From Symbiodinium natans (lineage: Eukaryota > Sar > Dinophyceae > Suessiales > Symbiodiniaceae), in contig CAJNDS010002778.1 in the NCBI GenBank assembly GCA_905221605.1, forward strand, positions 188,001 through 252,000: DNA of 64,000 nucleotides, written 5' to 3'. Every line of letters begins with the position of its first letter. The first letter of the stretch is position 1. The notes under the pieces are model-generated. The model worked only from the letters and a program-made list of their open reading frames with translations. It was not told the DNA's origin and did no database searches. A program made the position numbers and the translations under genes. Of the stretch, positions 8,346 through 20,827 are shown piece by piece.

Positions 8346-11286
8346 AGAATTCGGTAGCGGCATCCTACAGATAACAGGTGTACAGATATATTATATATAT
8401 ATACACACACATACAGAAAAATGAATCGAGAAAAAAAGGCGGGTTCAAATTTGCCAGTGCCTCTGCTCCGCAGTATGCCGGCCGCGTCGCCTCCGGCTCC
8501 AAGTCCGCCACCTGGGCAGAGCTCGGTGGACGTGTGGCTTGTTGGCCTATGAGGGCCCTAGTGTGGCCTTTTTGGAGGCCTTACAAGAGCTTATAAAGGC
8601 TCCTCTCCAGGACATCTGCATCCAAGTTGTCGAGTGCCGGGTTATATATGTAAAAACACAGAGGCGTTACTAGAAGGCATGAGCATATATGAGGGCTTGT
8701 TTCGAAGCACAGAGCCTGAAAATGCTGACAATGTCAAGGTCCTTCTGATTCACACAGCGAGGCCCTGGCCACCAGAGGGAGCAAGATCCGTCGTTCGATG
8801 CAGCTGCCCGGCCTTCGCGATCGGACGTGAAACCCGAAGAATGCAATACGATGGAATACAATGCAATAACTCTAAGCCTCTTGTTGTGCAAATGAACGCA
8901 TTCATATATGCATTCATGTATGCAGTGGAATGACTTAAGTGTATGGCTCACAGGTGTGCTCGCTTTGTGCGCTCCGCGTGTGACGCCGCTTCTGCATCGG
9001 CTTCCGTGCGCGAACTTGGCTGTGCTTTCGCAGGATCGCAGCATCCTATCATGATCGCTTGGCGTTCGCAGACCATGCTCGCCACGACCTCACAACCACA
9101 AACGCCCCGCATCGCCGTCCCACGAGATGTGCAGGCATTGGACGCTGTTCACAGTTCACACACTACGATACTTGCAACACTCTTAGGGCTTGAGTTTGGC
9201 GAAGCATGCCACTCTCCACAACATCACCAGCTTACGGAATACGGGGTGGGTGTTTTGTGAGGAGCCTACCACACGTTGTCTCGTTTTCTTTGTAGTGGAC
9301 TGCTTTGGTCCTCTGTTTCATCTTTTGTTCCTATGTCTCTTGGTCGGCTGCCTTTACACTCAGTGCACAGGGCGGACAGGATAGGGATAGGGTTCAGCTC
9401 CGCAAGACTTCGCAGCAAGTCATAAGATGGCTTCATGAATGACATTCTGGTGCTTCACGGAAACAGAGCATCGCAGACTTGTGGCTTCTTTTCCATGCTG
9501 CGTGACGAAGGGTCTCGATAGGTCTCAATTGAGGTGACACATCGTTGATCTGGCTCCCAGTTTCTTCAGGATTCCAGACTCATCCTTGTTGGGAAGCACC
9601 TTGATTACTGCTACTGGTAGCTGCACTGTCGCCTTAGCTGTGACGCCAGGTGCCCCCCCATACTCTCTACATGAAACAATAGCTTCGCGAACCTGATGTT
9701 CTCAGAGCGTCGATGCAAGATCTTGCCCGAAAAGACTGATTCCGAGTCACGATGTACAAACGCATGCTGTCATTCGTTCATTGCCTTGGAACGATTGTGG
9801 TCGTGCTAGTTTCCTGTGAGCAAGACCCGCATGGCCAAGTCGATACATAGAGGCCACATGGCCGCGCATACTGTAAGTGATACGTAGGTGCACTGGAGCT
9901 GCGCAAGGCACGAATTTTTGTGTTTATAGTCATAGCATGTCTTTTTTCGCTTGTTGCCTTCGCCTTTTCATCTACAGCTGGTTGAACTTGAACGCCCTGG
10001 ATGTTTGGTTGGCTAGAGTCTGGCTGAGTCAGCGAACAGCTGCCCCAGGATGCATTTGACAAAGACGGACAATGAAGCTCGATATCCTGATGCGACTAGC
10101 TTAGTAGATAATCAGGTGTGAAAGCATGGCAGCTCACACGTCACTCCTCCGGTTGCTTGCAGACGCACTCCACACCTGGCTTCAGTCCCGACATTGACCC
10201 CAGCTGCCGCACTGAAAAGAATGCATACAATGAAGACCTGGTGCAGCTATGAACTCGATGAACTCTGCCTGTGTTGGGCTTCACCTCCGGAGTGCTCAGC
10301 AGCGGCCGTACCAGGCGCCCTGGTGACAAGCGCGATGGAGCCGGAGCCTGCGCATTCCCGACTCGCCAGACTCACCGCCAGACACCCCAGCGAAGCCTCC
10401 ACTCCTGGATTCCATCTCTCTGTGCACGAACCGTGGTCCATGGTCATGGTGGTCAGTGATGAGCAAAGCTGAAACGTGACGCGAACAAATCGTGGCCTGA
10501 ACACGCATAGGCCCATCCAGAGGATTGCCCTCTCGCGTCTCCTGTCGCGAAGCGCATCTCAAACACATAAAGACATGTTGCAACGACACCGTTGTAGACA
10601 CCGTTGTAGACTCTAGTCTCGAGACCGGAGGAGCTAGATTCGCTAGATAGCTGTGTGTCCTGAGCCCGTCTGATAAGAAGCTCGATGCATATCAAGAAGC
10701 GCTGGGCTTCTGCCACTTCCACGAACACAAAAGCGAGCCTGCTTCAGGCAATGGCAAGGGTGCCACGCAGCGAAACGAGTCATCCGTCATGAGTCATGAG
10801 TCACATAGACGCGGAATGACAGAAGAGTGTTGCCAATTCTGTGGTACACCACATGTCTGGAGTCACCACCGAGCGACTTCCGACGCATGAACTCCACAAC
10901 CACAATGTGTTCCTCGCAGAGCATATTCTACGAGCAAAACGTTTGGCAGCTGCAATGCAAGGTTCAAAAGGGCTGCTGGCTTTGAGCGAGGCGCAACATT
11001 CACCGATGTTGCAGTTGAAGTCGTGCTGAGCAAACGCTCATCTGTCTTCCTTCAGCAGAGCTGCATACCGTTCCAGGTGCATGTTGGTGGAACATGCTAG
11101 CACCAGGCAGTTCAGCAAAGTTGCTGTTAAAGCACAAGGTGCCCAACTACTGTAAGGTTCCGATTAGGGAAGGCATAGTATGCCATCTAGCGAAAGGCGC
11201 ACAAGGCAAACACAAGCACTAGGGCACTGGATCTGAGAAGTACGCAACGATGCTCACTGGCAACTGGCCTTAAGGCCCTACTGGCC
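8346..11286. other. No supported gene over about 2.9 kb
   Basis: Short AT-rich runs (TATATATATA near 8385-8402) and many short overlapping frames. I see no exon with both a plausible protein sequence and splice signals. It lies downstream (3') of the PH-like gene, so part of it is that gene's 3' flank. Confidence 0.4.
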
Positions 11287-12083
11287 CTAACTTCGGCAAA
11301 GCATCACAATGCGGTAGACCTTGGAGACGCCCGTCAGGGGAAACTCGATAATACATCCGTTCCTCGGTTTTCAGCTGGGAAGACTGAAGAGCAACAGGGC
11401 AGCAAAGCGGCAAGAGGGAGTTTGGGAAAGCCCGTTGCAGCTGTCGAAGAGAGCTGAGACTCCCTTGATCCACTTTCAGTGTCTGGAGGTCATCCATCAC
11501 TTGGCCTCAGAGACCCAAAACCAAACTCACCCAGACATCTCTCTGACCTGTGCCTAAAGTCTCACGTAAGGCAGCTCAACTCTCTGATCAATACATCCGG
11601 GGTGCAATGTATAACCGAATAGTCTTGGTTCGAGCCCAGCTGAGTCAAATATCTGCCCCTGTGCATGTCCAGGGCAAAGTCCTGGAACATCTTGAGAAGA
11701 AGTTCCCGTTCCTGCTGTTCCCCAATGCCATCTTCAATGAAGAAGTCTTTGGGCAAAGACGGATATCTGAGTAGCTTGGGGAGCTGGACGGAGTCTTTGA
11801 AGCAGTGCTGCCGCGGAGTCATGACATTCGGCTGGGCTCCTCGCTTGTTGCGGCTAGGCCCCAGCGTAGTGTCAATTGTATCATTCTCGGCAAGGTCATG
11901 CGATGGCTTTGGCAGATGACCTTCCGGCACATCACTGCGGAGGTGGACGACCTTCGTCTCGCCAATTGTGGAAGCGCTATGGCTCTGCACGTAGCAAAAC
12001 GGAAAGAGCGCAAGGAGTCTCCAAAGGCCAGACTCTTCGTCTGGGCTCTGCTGTGACCTCTCGCCACTGCCAAAGTTTGCCAT
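11287..12083 (-). CDS. Small protein of a dinoflagellate-type PH-like family, three exons, 196 aa
   Basis: Exons 11606-12083, 11463-11499 and 11287-11362 join in frame to a 196-residue protein. Intron 1 (106 bp) has a GC donor (GCACCC) and intron 2 (100 bp) a GA donor (GAGTCT), both with AG acceptors. The N-terminal 110 residues are polar and low in structure. The C-terminal part (LLKMFQDFALDMHRG, then DDLQTLKVDQGNG, then EFPLTGVSKVYRIV) looks like a compact beta-rich, PH-like module that I recall as common in dinoflagellate predicted proteins, usually as F---M--G---- followed by a final KVYRIV-type strand. That memory was not tested here. The fit of phases at both odd introns to a smooth protein is the main support. 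Function unknown; probably lipid or protein binding if truly PH-like. Confidence 0.7.
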
Positions 12084-12310
12084 GCCAACAGCAAGGCTCC
12101 CTACATTGACATTGCGAATATCTCGTGGAGCACTGTCGCGAATTACGGTAAAGCAGTAGGTCCATTAGGTTAACTGTTGGAGCACATAGAGCACATGTCA
12201 TCCAATCGTGACAGACGAATGAGGACAATCCTACTCTCGACGTTGGCCTGAGCCAGCACGGGTGGTCACACGTTTAGACGCTTCGGGCAGCTTCGGTGTC
12301 ACTGGCGACG

Positions 12311-14601
12311 CTAGCTACTTAATCGAGCTCTGCATCTCATCATTTTGGATGGTGCGCATGACGCTGCAGTTCCCGGTACGAGAAGCAGTGTTCTTAGGCC
12401 CCATGCGAATTGGCGTCCATAAACCCGAGCTGCAGCTGGAAGTTCTTCGGAGCCGTTAAAACCTTCAGGCTGTGGACAAGCGCAAAGGCAAGCAGCACCG
12501 CTTTGGCACTGCGCTGGCACCACGCCCGCCAACATGTATCGCACAAGCCCAATTGCACGAGTCTACTTGAGTTACTTGAGGCCATGGGCCAGTTTGTCCT
12601 GGAGCCAAGCGTTGGCCGGCAAGACGAAGTCAATGACCTTGGCTGAGAGTTTTCCTCGTAGCATATTGAAGCTTGCGAGGCCGATTCGTAGGATCCATGC
12701 AAAATCGGGTATCAGCCTGTTGCCAGCCGTCACCTTGGTCATACTGCATGATCGGGCCCAGAAGAGAGTTTGCCCGAAATAATTTGGAGACAAGTTGGTT
12801 GACGATGTCGAAGGCTCGAAGTGCTGTCCGGGCACAGCAGGAGCAATGGTCTGCGTAAACCTTCAGCTTGCACCGGGCTCAGAGGCATTGGGAACTGAAA
12901 TCCGTGCACAGACATTGTAAACCAGGGTGCTGGTTGATGCCACCGGTGTTGCTATGCTCGAACAAGTTCATCACCCGTCTCACCTGCAAGCTTTTTTTCG
13001 TCAGATCCCTCCGCGCATCTGTTAACGCAGTTCCGAGAACGGTCTGGTCTATAGGCGCACCTCCCAACCCATCGCGCTGCCAATGTCTAACTCCTCCCCG
13101 GTCGGACTGAAGCTTTCAAGCATCCATGCCTGGAGCAAAGGATGCTACGAGAAATTTCGAATGGCTGCACAGGGCCACAAGGCCTCGAAAGAAAGTAAAG
13201 AAAGTGAGAGAGGTTGGTTGTGCAGAGTGGGCCGTTGCTGGTAAACACTCTGAGATGGCCTGTGTCTGTTGCCGGCTACGTGGCTCGCTCGGCGTTAAAT
13301 ACAGATCGCCCTACATGATGATCCACAGAACTTTTACAGAAGGCCTTACGCTATGATGCCAGCTCTGCTTTTGCTGCCTGCCTGTCTGCTGTAAGCTTGC
13401 ACAGTTGCCCACTTGCCCCGGGAGAAGCGCAACGCGCCTCTGCTGGGCGAAAGGTCATCGGAGGATGGATCCAGAAGAAAAGCATGAAGGTGGCGTTCGG
13501 GCGAAATGCCTGGCACAAGCGCAGACTGAAATTCCGATGCCCTCTCAGCCTGCCGGGAATGTCTGCACGTCCGTGGGACCCTCACGCATCTGTGAAACTT
13601 TCACCCTCGATCCTGCAACATCATTGTATCAAGCATGGTGGCAGTCAAATATGGTTGCATATTCGTACAAGTACGATGTATTCACATTGCATTCATCACA
13701 CTGCTGCTCATGCTCTGCTCCGGCTGCCCATTCTACTCCGCATGTGGCAACCTGCCTTGGGGGGTCTGAGATCAGCCGGATTGAACTGATAGCGCACAAT
13801 GATGCGGACCTTAGCGGGAGCAGCGACAAGGTTTCCGGCATGGGGCAGCATGCACACTTTGAAAAAAGTAGGACAAGATAAGGCAAGTCACGGTACGGGT
13901 ATCGCCAGTCCCAGTCCCATCAAGTGGATTGCCTCGATCCACAATTACGCAGTCCCGCTCCTTGGTTCATTGGTTAAGAGAGGCGTACTGAGGGTCTTTT
14001 GGAGCATGCTCAAAGGAAAGATGATGCAAATATTGCAAATTGCTTCAGCCACAGGCTCTGCCATGCGCCAAGTGTATGGGAGGGCCGACATGTTGTGGTT
14101 GTCGTACTCTCGAATCAGGCAGGGTGTTTGCTTGTCTCCTTCAATAAGGGGTGCATTTGGGATTGGGTCAAACCCAAACTCCAGGGGAGCTGTGATGTAG
14201 AGCTGCCCGCTGGTTGAGACAACATTCTGCGTCCGGAGGGTCACTGAGACCGGGATGGCCACTCCGGCCCCAGCCCCGACGCAGTCCCCCAAGTAGCAGC
14301 TGGGAGCGGAATTTCGAGCGAAGGTGGAGATGGAGATCTCAGGAAAGGCCCAGAGATTGAACGATGGAATGGGCTGCGCGAAATGGTCCAGGAGTGTCAT
14401 GGTCCAGAAGTTGGAAGCCGTCTGCACGCCAGGGTTCACGATGTCAATGCGGAACCTCAGAGCTCGGCAAGCCCTCGCACTCTCCGTCCCATGGACGGCC
14501 GCGTCGGCACAGCTCAGGCCACCACGCATATGCATAGGATGCAATAAGGCCAGGCGACTGCAGCAGTGTGAGCGAGGCATGCCACAGAAAGGAATCAGCA
14601 C
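12311..14601 (-). CDS. Probable extracellular Cys-rich protein gene, multi-exon
   Basis: The right-hand exon (within about 14030-14590) encodes a strand-rich, secreted-looking sequence (LRFRIDIVNPGVQT, then PSFNLWAFPEISIS, then SVTLRTQNVV). Further left, 12984-13048, 12638-12866 and an exon starting at 12513 join by phase: QTVLGTALTDARRD, then LKVYADHCSCCARTALR, then AQCQSGAACLCACPQ. The introns have a GT donor at each of these joins (GTGAGA, GTCATT) and AG acceptors; one is 117 bp. Cys pairs and absence of charged runs suggest an outside-the-cell or lumenal protein. The link between the 14.3-kb exon and the 13-kb exons is inferred from order only, and they may be two genes. Family not recognised; the style resembles the LamG gene at 37-43 kb. 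Confidence 0.55.
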
Positions 14602-16900
14602 ATCACAACCAAAGATCTGGGCTCTGGGATGCTGGCCAACGAGATCAGAGCCGTCTCACCATTGCCTTCACAGCCGGTGACCTGTCACTCACCCAGCCAC
14701 CCCGCCCGCTCCTACAAAGCCGTCATGAGTGGGAGTCAAACATGCCGAGAGCACTGGAGAGTTGGGATCCCACTCGTTAACCTGGCAAGGTGCTGGCAAC
14801 TTTCGCAACTTCTCAATAAACCCTGTCAGCGAGAAGCAAGTGCATGCCAGAAGGTCCCCTAGCTGGGTCGCATTGAAGACGCTCCCAAAAAGGTTCACAA
14901 CCCGAGTCCTCAGCCACAAGGTAGCGGAAAAGTTGAGTTCAGCCGTATCGCAACTAACTAAGCTTCATGTTGGATGCAGCTTCTACACGAACAGCAGGTC
15001 CATCATAGCCAATGGAGTTGGATAAACGCCGTCCATGCCGTGAGAGATGCAGCTGCAGCAAGCTGTACATCAGATTTCTGCTTCGGATTTCGCGCGATCG
15101 CTGTACGAGTCGATGACGTTCAATATAGCTCAATTCAGCGCGTTCGATCCTTCTGGGCTGAGGCCATTCCTGGCCACTTGGAGAACTTTTCACCAAGGCC
15201 GCGGCTCAACCAGATGGTAACAGCGCGTTGGAATTATCTGAAGTGGACCATGCTCAGACGCGCAGCACTCAACAGCCTGTGAAAGCACTAAATACAAAAT
15301 TGCAGGTCTCAATTCGTCGTCAAGATCTCAGTTCTGCACCGTACCAGGTGGTCCAACAAGCTCAATCTCGCCGGCAGGCATCATGTCCTGCTGCTGATTG
15401 GAGTGGCACGCCCAGTGCTACAAGGATGTACGAGGGAGGCAACATGAGGGTGCGGATGGACGAGCCAAATGCGAAAGCACTTGAAAAATAAAAGTTCACA
15501 CCTCAAGCAGTCCCTAGCTAAACGGCTGCCACAGCAAAGTAGATGAATTCCAAGTAACAAAACAACATCATACAACATCCAGTCCCCGGGGCGGTAGGGA
15601 CCGTTGGTGCCGAGGCTGAAGTGGAAGATCAGCCTCGGAATCTCGGAACGGGAAAGTATCAGAGAGGAGCAACACGAGTGCGCTTGGAGAACACAGAAGC
15701 TCCCAGGCCTGCTGTTCTTGTTTGGGCGATCATTCCGTCCGGGCGGCCATATCTGCATGATCCTGAGGATGGCAATATGCCTGGCTTCCACGCACTTGCG
15801 TCTCAGGCCGCGGCTGTCCCAGAGCCATCTCCTGAGCAGCTTCCAACAAAGTCAGCCGGTTCAGAACTCCGAACATGCTTGACCATGAACCTGAGCAGTC
15901 TGCATCGTACGTTAAGGCACACGTCTACTTGTAAACATGGGGACCCAGCGAAGGGTGGAGGCTCTGAGGCCACGGTCTGCGGTGCATCGATCATGTTTCC
16001 TGCTGACCTCAACTGAGCAGAAGTCGAGTTGCGGCGCGGCCAGGAAATGAAAGTTCTCATCAGGCCCAGCTCACAAGCTCCAACGATGTAGACCACAAGA
16101 AGGTGTTCTGCTGGGACTTCGGGATGCGAGACCTTCCTCCACGCATCCCCCCGACTGGCTAACTATGCCTCAACCGCTTCCTGTCACTACATACACCTGA
16201 AAGCAGCAAGGAAGCAGAGGAAGCTTTAAGGAAGCTCAAAGGCTCTGGCGTCTGAGTCTGGAAGCTCCAGCATGCCGGGCCGCAGATTCGATCCCTTCAC
16301 CAATCCGACTTTGGGAGATTTAGGATGAGTGTTGAGCTCTGCTGGGGTTATGCTGGGGTATGCTACATTCAAGGTGAACAGGGAAACTAGACCTAGGGAA
16401 GTGTGCGCCATCAGCTGTCAAGGGAACTTTGCGACCCATAGCCATCAGCAGCGCAGGCATCGATCTCAAGATCTCCATCAATTCAAAAACAATTCGGGCC
16501 CGAGAGTAGTCCCAGCATGCCACAATTCTGTCGATGGACTGAACAGAGAGGAAAACTCTGAGCTGCATGCCCCGGTGCTGGCTCGTTCTCAAGGTAGAAG
16601 GACGACAGCTCTGCAGGAGGATTGATGATCTGAGCAGGGTCGCATAAACCGACCGGCATAAACTAGGGACAAGCTGCGGCAAGATTCATGGTGTCTAGCC
16701 GAAAGCAGGGCCAGTCGCAGGTAAACTCACAGCGCAGCTTGGCCGCTGCATAGATTTAGGTGGCTATCGACTGGTGCCCGGCACTTGACTTACTGGTCCA
16801 GTGCTGTTGCAATTACATTCCCAGAGTTGCAGACATCTGTTGCGTCACGTCTGATTGGGTCCCGGCATCAACACGGAATTGCACGAGCCTAAGGTCAAAT
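14602..16900. other. Uncertain stretch with possible minus-strand exons
   Basis: Several minus-strand frames look partly coding: near 14690-14900 (VNEWDPNSPVLSAC) and near 16430-16600 (SIDRIVACWDYSRAR). None could be bounded by convincing splice sites or assigned to a family. They may be further 5' exons of the Cys-rich gene. Confidence 0.3.
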
Positions 16901-16929
16901 GTCCAGCAGGGTCAACAAGGACCATGCTG

Positions 16930-17042
16930 GAGCTTGTTATTGCTACTATTGTTATTACTATTATTGTTATTATTGTTATTACTATTTTTGTTCTTGTTAT
17001 TGTTACTACCATTGCTACTATTATTGTCATTACTATTGTGTT
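16930..17042. repeat. Imperfect trinucleotide repeat (ATT/GTT)n
   Basis: About 110 bp made almost only of TTATTG, TTACTA and TTGTTA units. Confidence 0.9.
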
Positions 17043-17654
17043 GTGCCGCATGGTAGGGTGCTCTCAGGACCCTGCCCAGGCATCAAGGGGTACGAGTCCA
17101 TCGGAGTGATGCGGAGGCGGAAGACGTCGTACTCAGTTCATCACACATTTATGCCCAGAACAAGAAGGGAGACGGTACAGCCTTTCTGACATTATGTATT
17201 AGGCCTTCCGCTCTGTCTGAGACTCTAAAGAATAAGCCGAAGCTCGCACTCCGAACTGCATGCACTGCAGGCCTGCTTGTTCTTGTAAGTGATGGCTGCA
17301 ACATCGCGCTGGAAGCTGCAGGTCGACAAGCCCACCGGGCTTGTCTCACTGGCAACAGGGCAACAGACTCAGAACTCGGTATAAGAACACGGCGGCTGGC
17401 AGGTGCTCTCATGCGCCTGAACGCCAGTTGGCCAGGCCATGGCCTCTTCTGGGAAACTTCTGGGAATTCGGGACAAGTCAGGCAAAGAAAGTTCTGGGGC
17501 AGAGAGTTGATCGCAGAGTTCCTGCCTCTTGCCGCACTGCCCACCTGGTCATGCCCAAAAATCCAATCTGCACTCTGAAGTCAAGCAAACTGGGAGGGTA
17601 TAGACATGTTCATGACTCATCGAAGATGGTCAGTGCCTTCAGGCCTATGCCGTT

Positions 17655-17715
17655 ACACCACACTACGTCACATTACCTCACATTACGTCACATTACGACA
17701 CATTACGTCATATTA
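17655..17715. repeat. Tandem repeat, unit CATTACGTCA
   Basis: Seven imperfect 10-bp units (CATTACCTCA, CATTACGTCA, CATTACGACA, TATTACGCCA). Confidence 0.9.
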
Positions 17716-18127
17716 CGCCACAGTACACATTAGTGCAGACCAGCTCCCGGATCTCACCGACACACTTGTGTTGAATCTAATCACGGCGTTGTTGTATGTT
17801 GTTCCTCCTGTAGGCTGCTGACTGGCCTGGAAGAGGCGAGTATCCAGGAGGCATGGTGATCTCCAGCAACGAAGGCAACTCCACCCGCGTGGCGATGCGA
17901 AGCTGGCACGGGGCAAAGGGAGCTGGAGGCTTCAAGCTGCGATGCTTGCGGAAATTCGCCTCGGCTTCCTGCCGAGAAGCGTCTGGAACAAGCTCGGGCC
18001 TTCGCTAACCCAACCCCCGTCCAAAATCCCCCCGCCCTGTGGGACCCGCCCCAATCGCTTGGAGGAGCTGCAAACCGATGCCGTGGAGGGTCCCGCCTGT
18101 CGGTGGCTCCTACAGGGGGAGTGCCTC

Positions 18128-18275
18128 AAAACCCCCCCTCCCCCCCCCCACCCCCCCCCACCCCACAGCCCACCCCCCCGCACCCCCCCCCACCCCCACC
18201 CCCCCCCCCACCCCACCCCTCCCCCACCCCCCCCCCCCCCCCCCCCCCCACCCCCCCGCCCCACCCCCCCCCTTT
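18128..18275. repeat. Nearly pure C tract with scattered A
   Basis: About 150 bp of CCCCCCA-type sequence, G-rich on the minus strand. It could form four-stranded structures. All long Pro-only or Gly-only frames here are artefacts. Confidence 0.95.
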
Positions 18276-19776
18276 AACCTCTCTGCCCTTACAAAACCCT
18301 CTTTCCTCCTTTCCTGTCCTGGGACCGGCCCGGCTGCCGAGGCGGCGCGCGCAAGCGTTTACAATTACAGCCCACGCTGTGCTGCTACGAACAAAACTGC
18401 GCCACGATTCAGGAGTAATCACCTACAGTCTACCGGAGGAAAGAGATTGCGCACAAAGCAGAAAGGAAGCCTCCAGTCTATCACCCCATCCATAAGCAAC
18501 TTGCGACACAGCGTGTGCTGCACATCCGGCTCGGCTTACACCGCTACACCATGCTACACCTTCGCCATCCCTTTAAAGTACAAGTGTGTGTAGCTTACCT
18601 TCAGCATCAGCTCGGCGGTCGTTCCAGGCAACTTGTTGGAGGACTCGGGATCGCAGTCGCACATGCGCTTCCGATGCTGCTTGAGCGTATCGCTGCGTTG
18701 CTGTGGAACTGACAAAGAAAGCGGATATGCCATGATGTGCAACCTTGGCTGCTGGCCCTTGCCATCGAATCCACGATTGCCCTGACGGGATCGGCAAAAA
18801 CCTGCAGAATGACACAGAGGCCATGGGTGTGTCGCCAGACATGCTGACCTGCGCACTGTTTCTGCGTTCTCTCTACCTGAGGTATGCGCTACCGAGCTGA
18901 TGCCTTCCGGGATCGCAGGGCCTCAAAGCGATGCGCAAGCTGTGGCCCAGAGCAGACGTTTAGGGTGCTGCACGGAGCTCCTGGCCGAGTGGATCTGCAA
19001 CCAACAGGCTGATGTAAAACCTGAGCCATTTGGACACAACTACAAAGTCGACCTCCGTGAACCTCTGTGACTCTGTGACCCTCCAATAGCCCAAGTGGCG
19101 CCGACAAGCTGGTGACTGGGCCCACGTCAGGCACGTAAATCGGAGCCTCACAATCAACTCGGAGAAGCCCCTTGCGATTCATTCTCAGGGTGTCAACGGC
19201 CACTAGCAAGCACCGAGTACTGTAAGCAGTCGAGCTGATACCAACGTTTCTCAAAAACGGCCACGAAGTGCGCCGTCCTGGAAGCCGTAGCGGATGCCCT
19301 TGAGGAAGGAGGTTTCCAAGAAGCGGAGCATTGCACCTCAGATGCGCAGGTCCCTTTGGAAAGCAGAGGCTTGTGCAAAGGGCCCTTTGCACTGACCCTA
19401 AAAACTTCCCCCCAAAATTCTGAGCTTCGCTCCTTGTGAGCTGGAGCTGACCTGGAAAATACCGATTAAGACACTGAAAGCAACTTCTCCTGATCTCTCC
19501 GACCTCTGGCAGGTCCTGGAAGACGTGCGTCTCCTGATAAACTCGACTGAGAGACTTTTGCTTCGAAATGAAGTATCTTGGAGCCACCTTTTGAGACATT
19601 TTGAGACTGAGTCAAGTGCGTTGTAAGGTGCTCCAGGTTGCTTCTGCACCAATGAAGACAGCCATTCAAATCCTGAACAGAAGTCATGGGGTGCTTGGAT
19701 TTTGTTCCTGCGTTGGTCAGCCACTGGTCAGTGGATCTCAGGCTCCCGCCCACAGGCGCAGATATTTCCAAGGAAC
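18276..19776. other. No firmly supported gene
   Basis: One minus-strand candidate at about 19500-19595 (YFISKQKSLSRVYQETHV) has a CAAAAG acceptor and a GT donor. It could be a later exon of the possible glycosyltransferase to its right, but the sequence does not match that family clearly. Confidence 0.3.
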
Positions 19777-19876
19777 CGATGAAATCGACGTCCAGCAGGA
19801 ATACCATCTGAGAGTGCAGGTGCACGGGTTTCAGGTCATGAGCTAGACGTTCCAGACTTGGTATCGCCATCGCCAT
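19777..19876 (-). CDS. Possible exon of a LARGE-like (GT49) glycosyltransferase
   Basis: The short exon 19777-19856 reads LERLAHDLKPVHL, then MVFLLDVDFIG. In the LARGE/B3GNT-type GT49 family a conserved segment has a run of residues leading into VFLLDVDF, where the DxD aspartates bind the metal of the UDP-sugar. Here LDVDF is preceded by a similar helix. The donor is GTTCC after DFIG and the acceptor is CCAAG. Only this motif supports the call; neighbouring exons with the remaining GT49 blocks were not found with confidence. Confidence 0.25.
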
Positions 19877-20582
19877 AAATCAATTTTCCGGACATCTTCG
19901 AAGCTTCTTATCCGGTGCTTATCCGGCAAACCCCTCGACGTCCAAAGGCTCAGCCCCAGCTCGGCGAAGCATGGCATCCTCTGGTGTGGAACCCCTACCA
20001 TACTCCCAGTCCCTCCGAATAGATTCATAGAATGATACAGCATGCCTATACAGAGTAGTCGAGTTGCTTCCGAGATTAAGCCTGGGACTAGGCCTTTAGA
20101 TTCAACTCGTCCGAAACTGCAACCTGCTTGTCCACTGAGGCTCCTGCAGTAGCTGACGTTGCCACCTGCCTGACAGCGAAGGGTAGCCACGACGAAAGTG
20201 TTACCTCAGCTCAGAGATCGCAACTTGGCTGCTCTTAGCAGGGTAGCTATAAATTAAATTTTTAGCTGCCTTCTTAAGAAACCCAATGAACCCAAAAAGG
20301 CTAAAGATGTAAAGTTACAGTAAAGCACCGCAAAGGCAAGCTTAACATCTCAGACTCGTCTAGGACGTGGGACTTCAGTGAAGTGATGGCGCAAAGTCGA
20401 CTCGAAGAGCAAGAACACGTTGCAGGTCACGGCGGAGCTCTTTCTTTTCCGTTTAGCTCACGGATCGCTCTATCTTCGAAGCAGCTCCTTTAAGAACACC
20501 GAGCCGGCCTCAGCAATCAAGCTGCCAGCTGGCATGTTCTTGAGTCTTTGGTTCTCTTGGCTCTCATCTTAGCTCTCATAAA

Positions 20583-20608
20583 ATCTCTCTCTCTCTCTCT
20601 CTCTCATC
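20583..20608. repeat. (CT)n dinucleotide repeat
   Basis: Thirteen CT units. Confidence 0.95.
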
Positions 20609-20827
20609 TCTCTGGGTGTGCCGGCGTTACCGGTCATTGTAGTCCAACCGACGGCACTATCCGAGGTTGCTCGAACCAGGAGCCGGAGGATCTTCAACTG
20701 ACCACACGGGATGGGACCTCACATGGCTTAAAGGCTGAAAAACGATGACATCCAACTTCAAAAAATAGCAGCTGAAAAGCTTCGCTTTGCAACTTGCAAC
20801 CTTGCAAATTTCGTACACTTCGTAGAC

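Noticed and set aside
17932-18593. Poly-Pro and poly-Gly frames
   Set aside because: Product of the C-rich tract.
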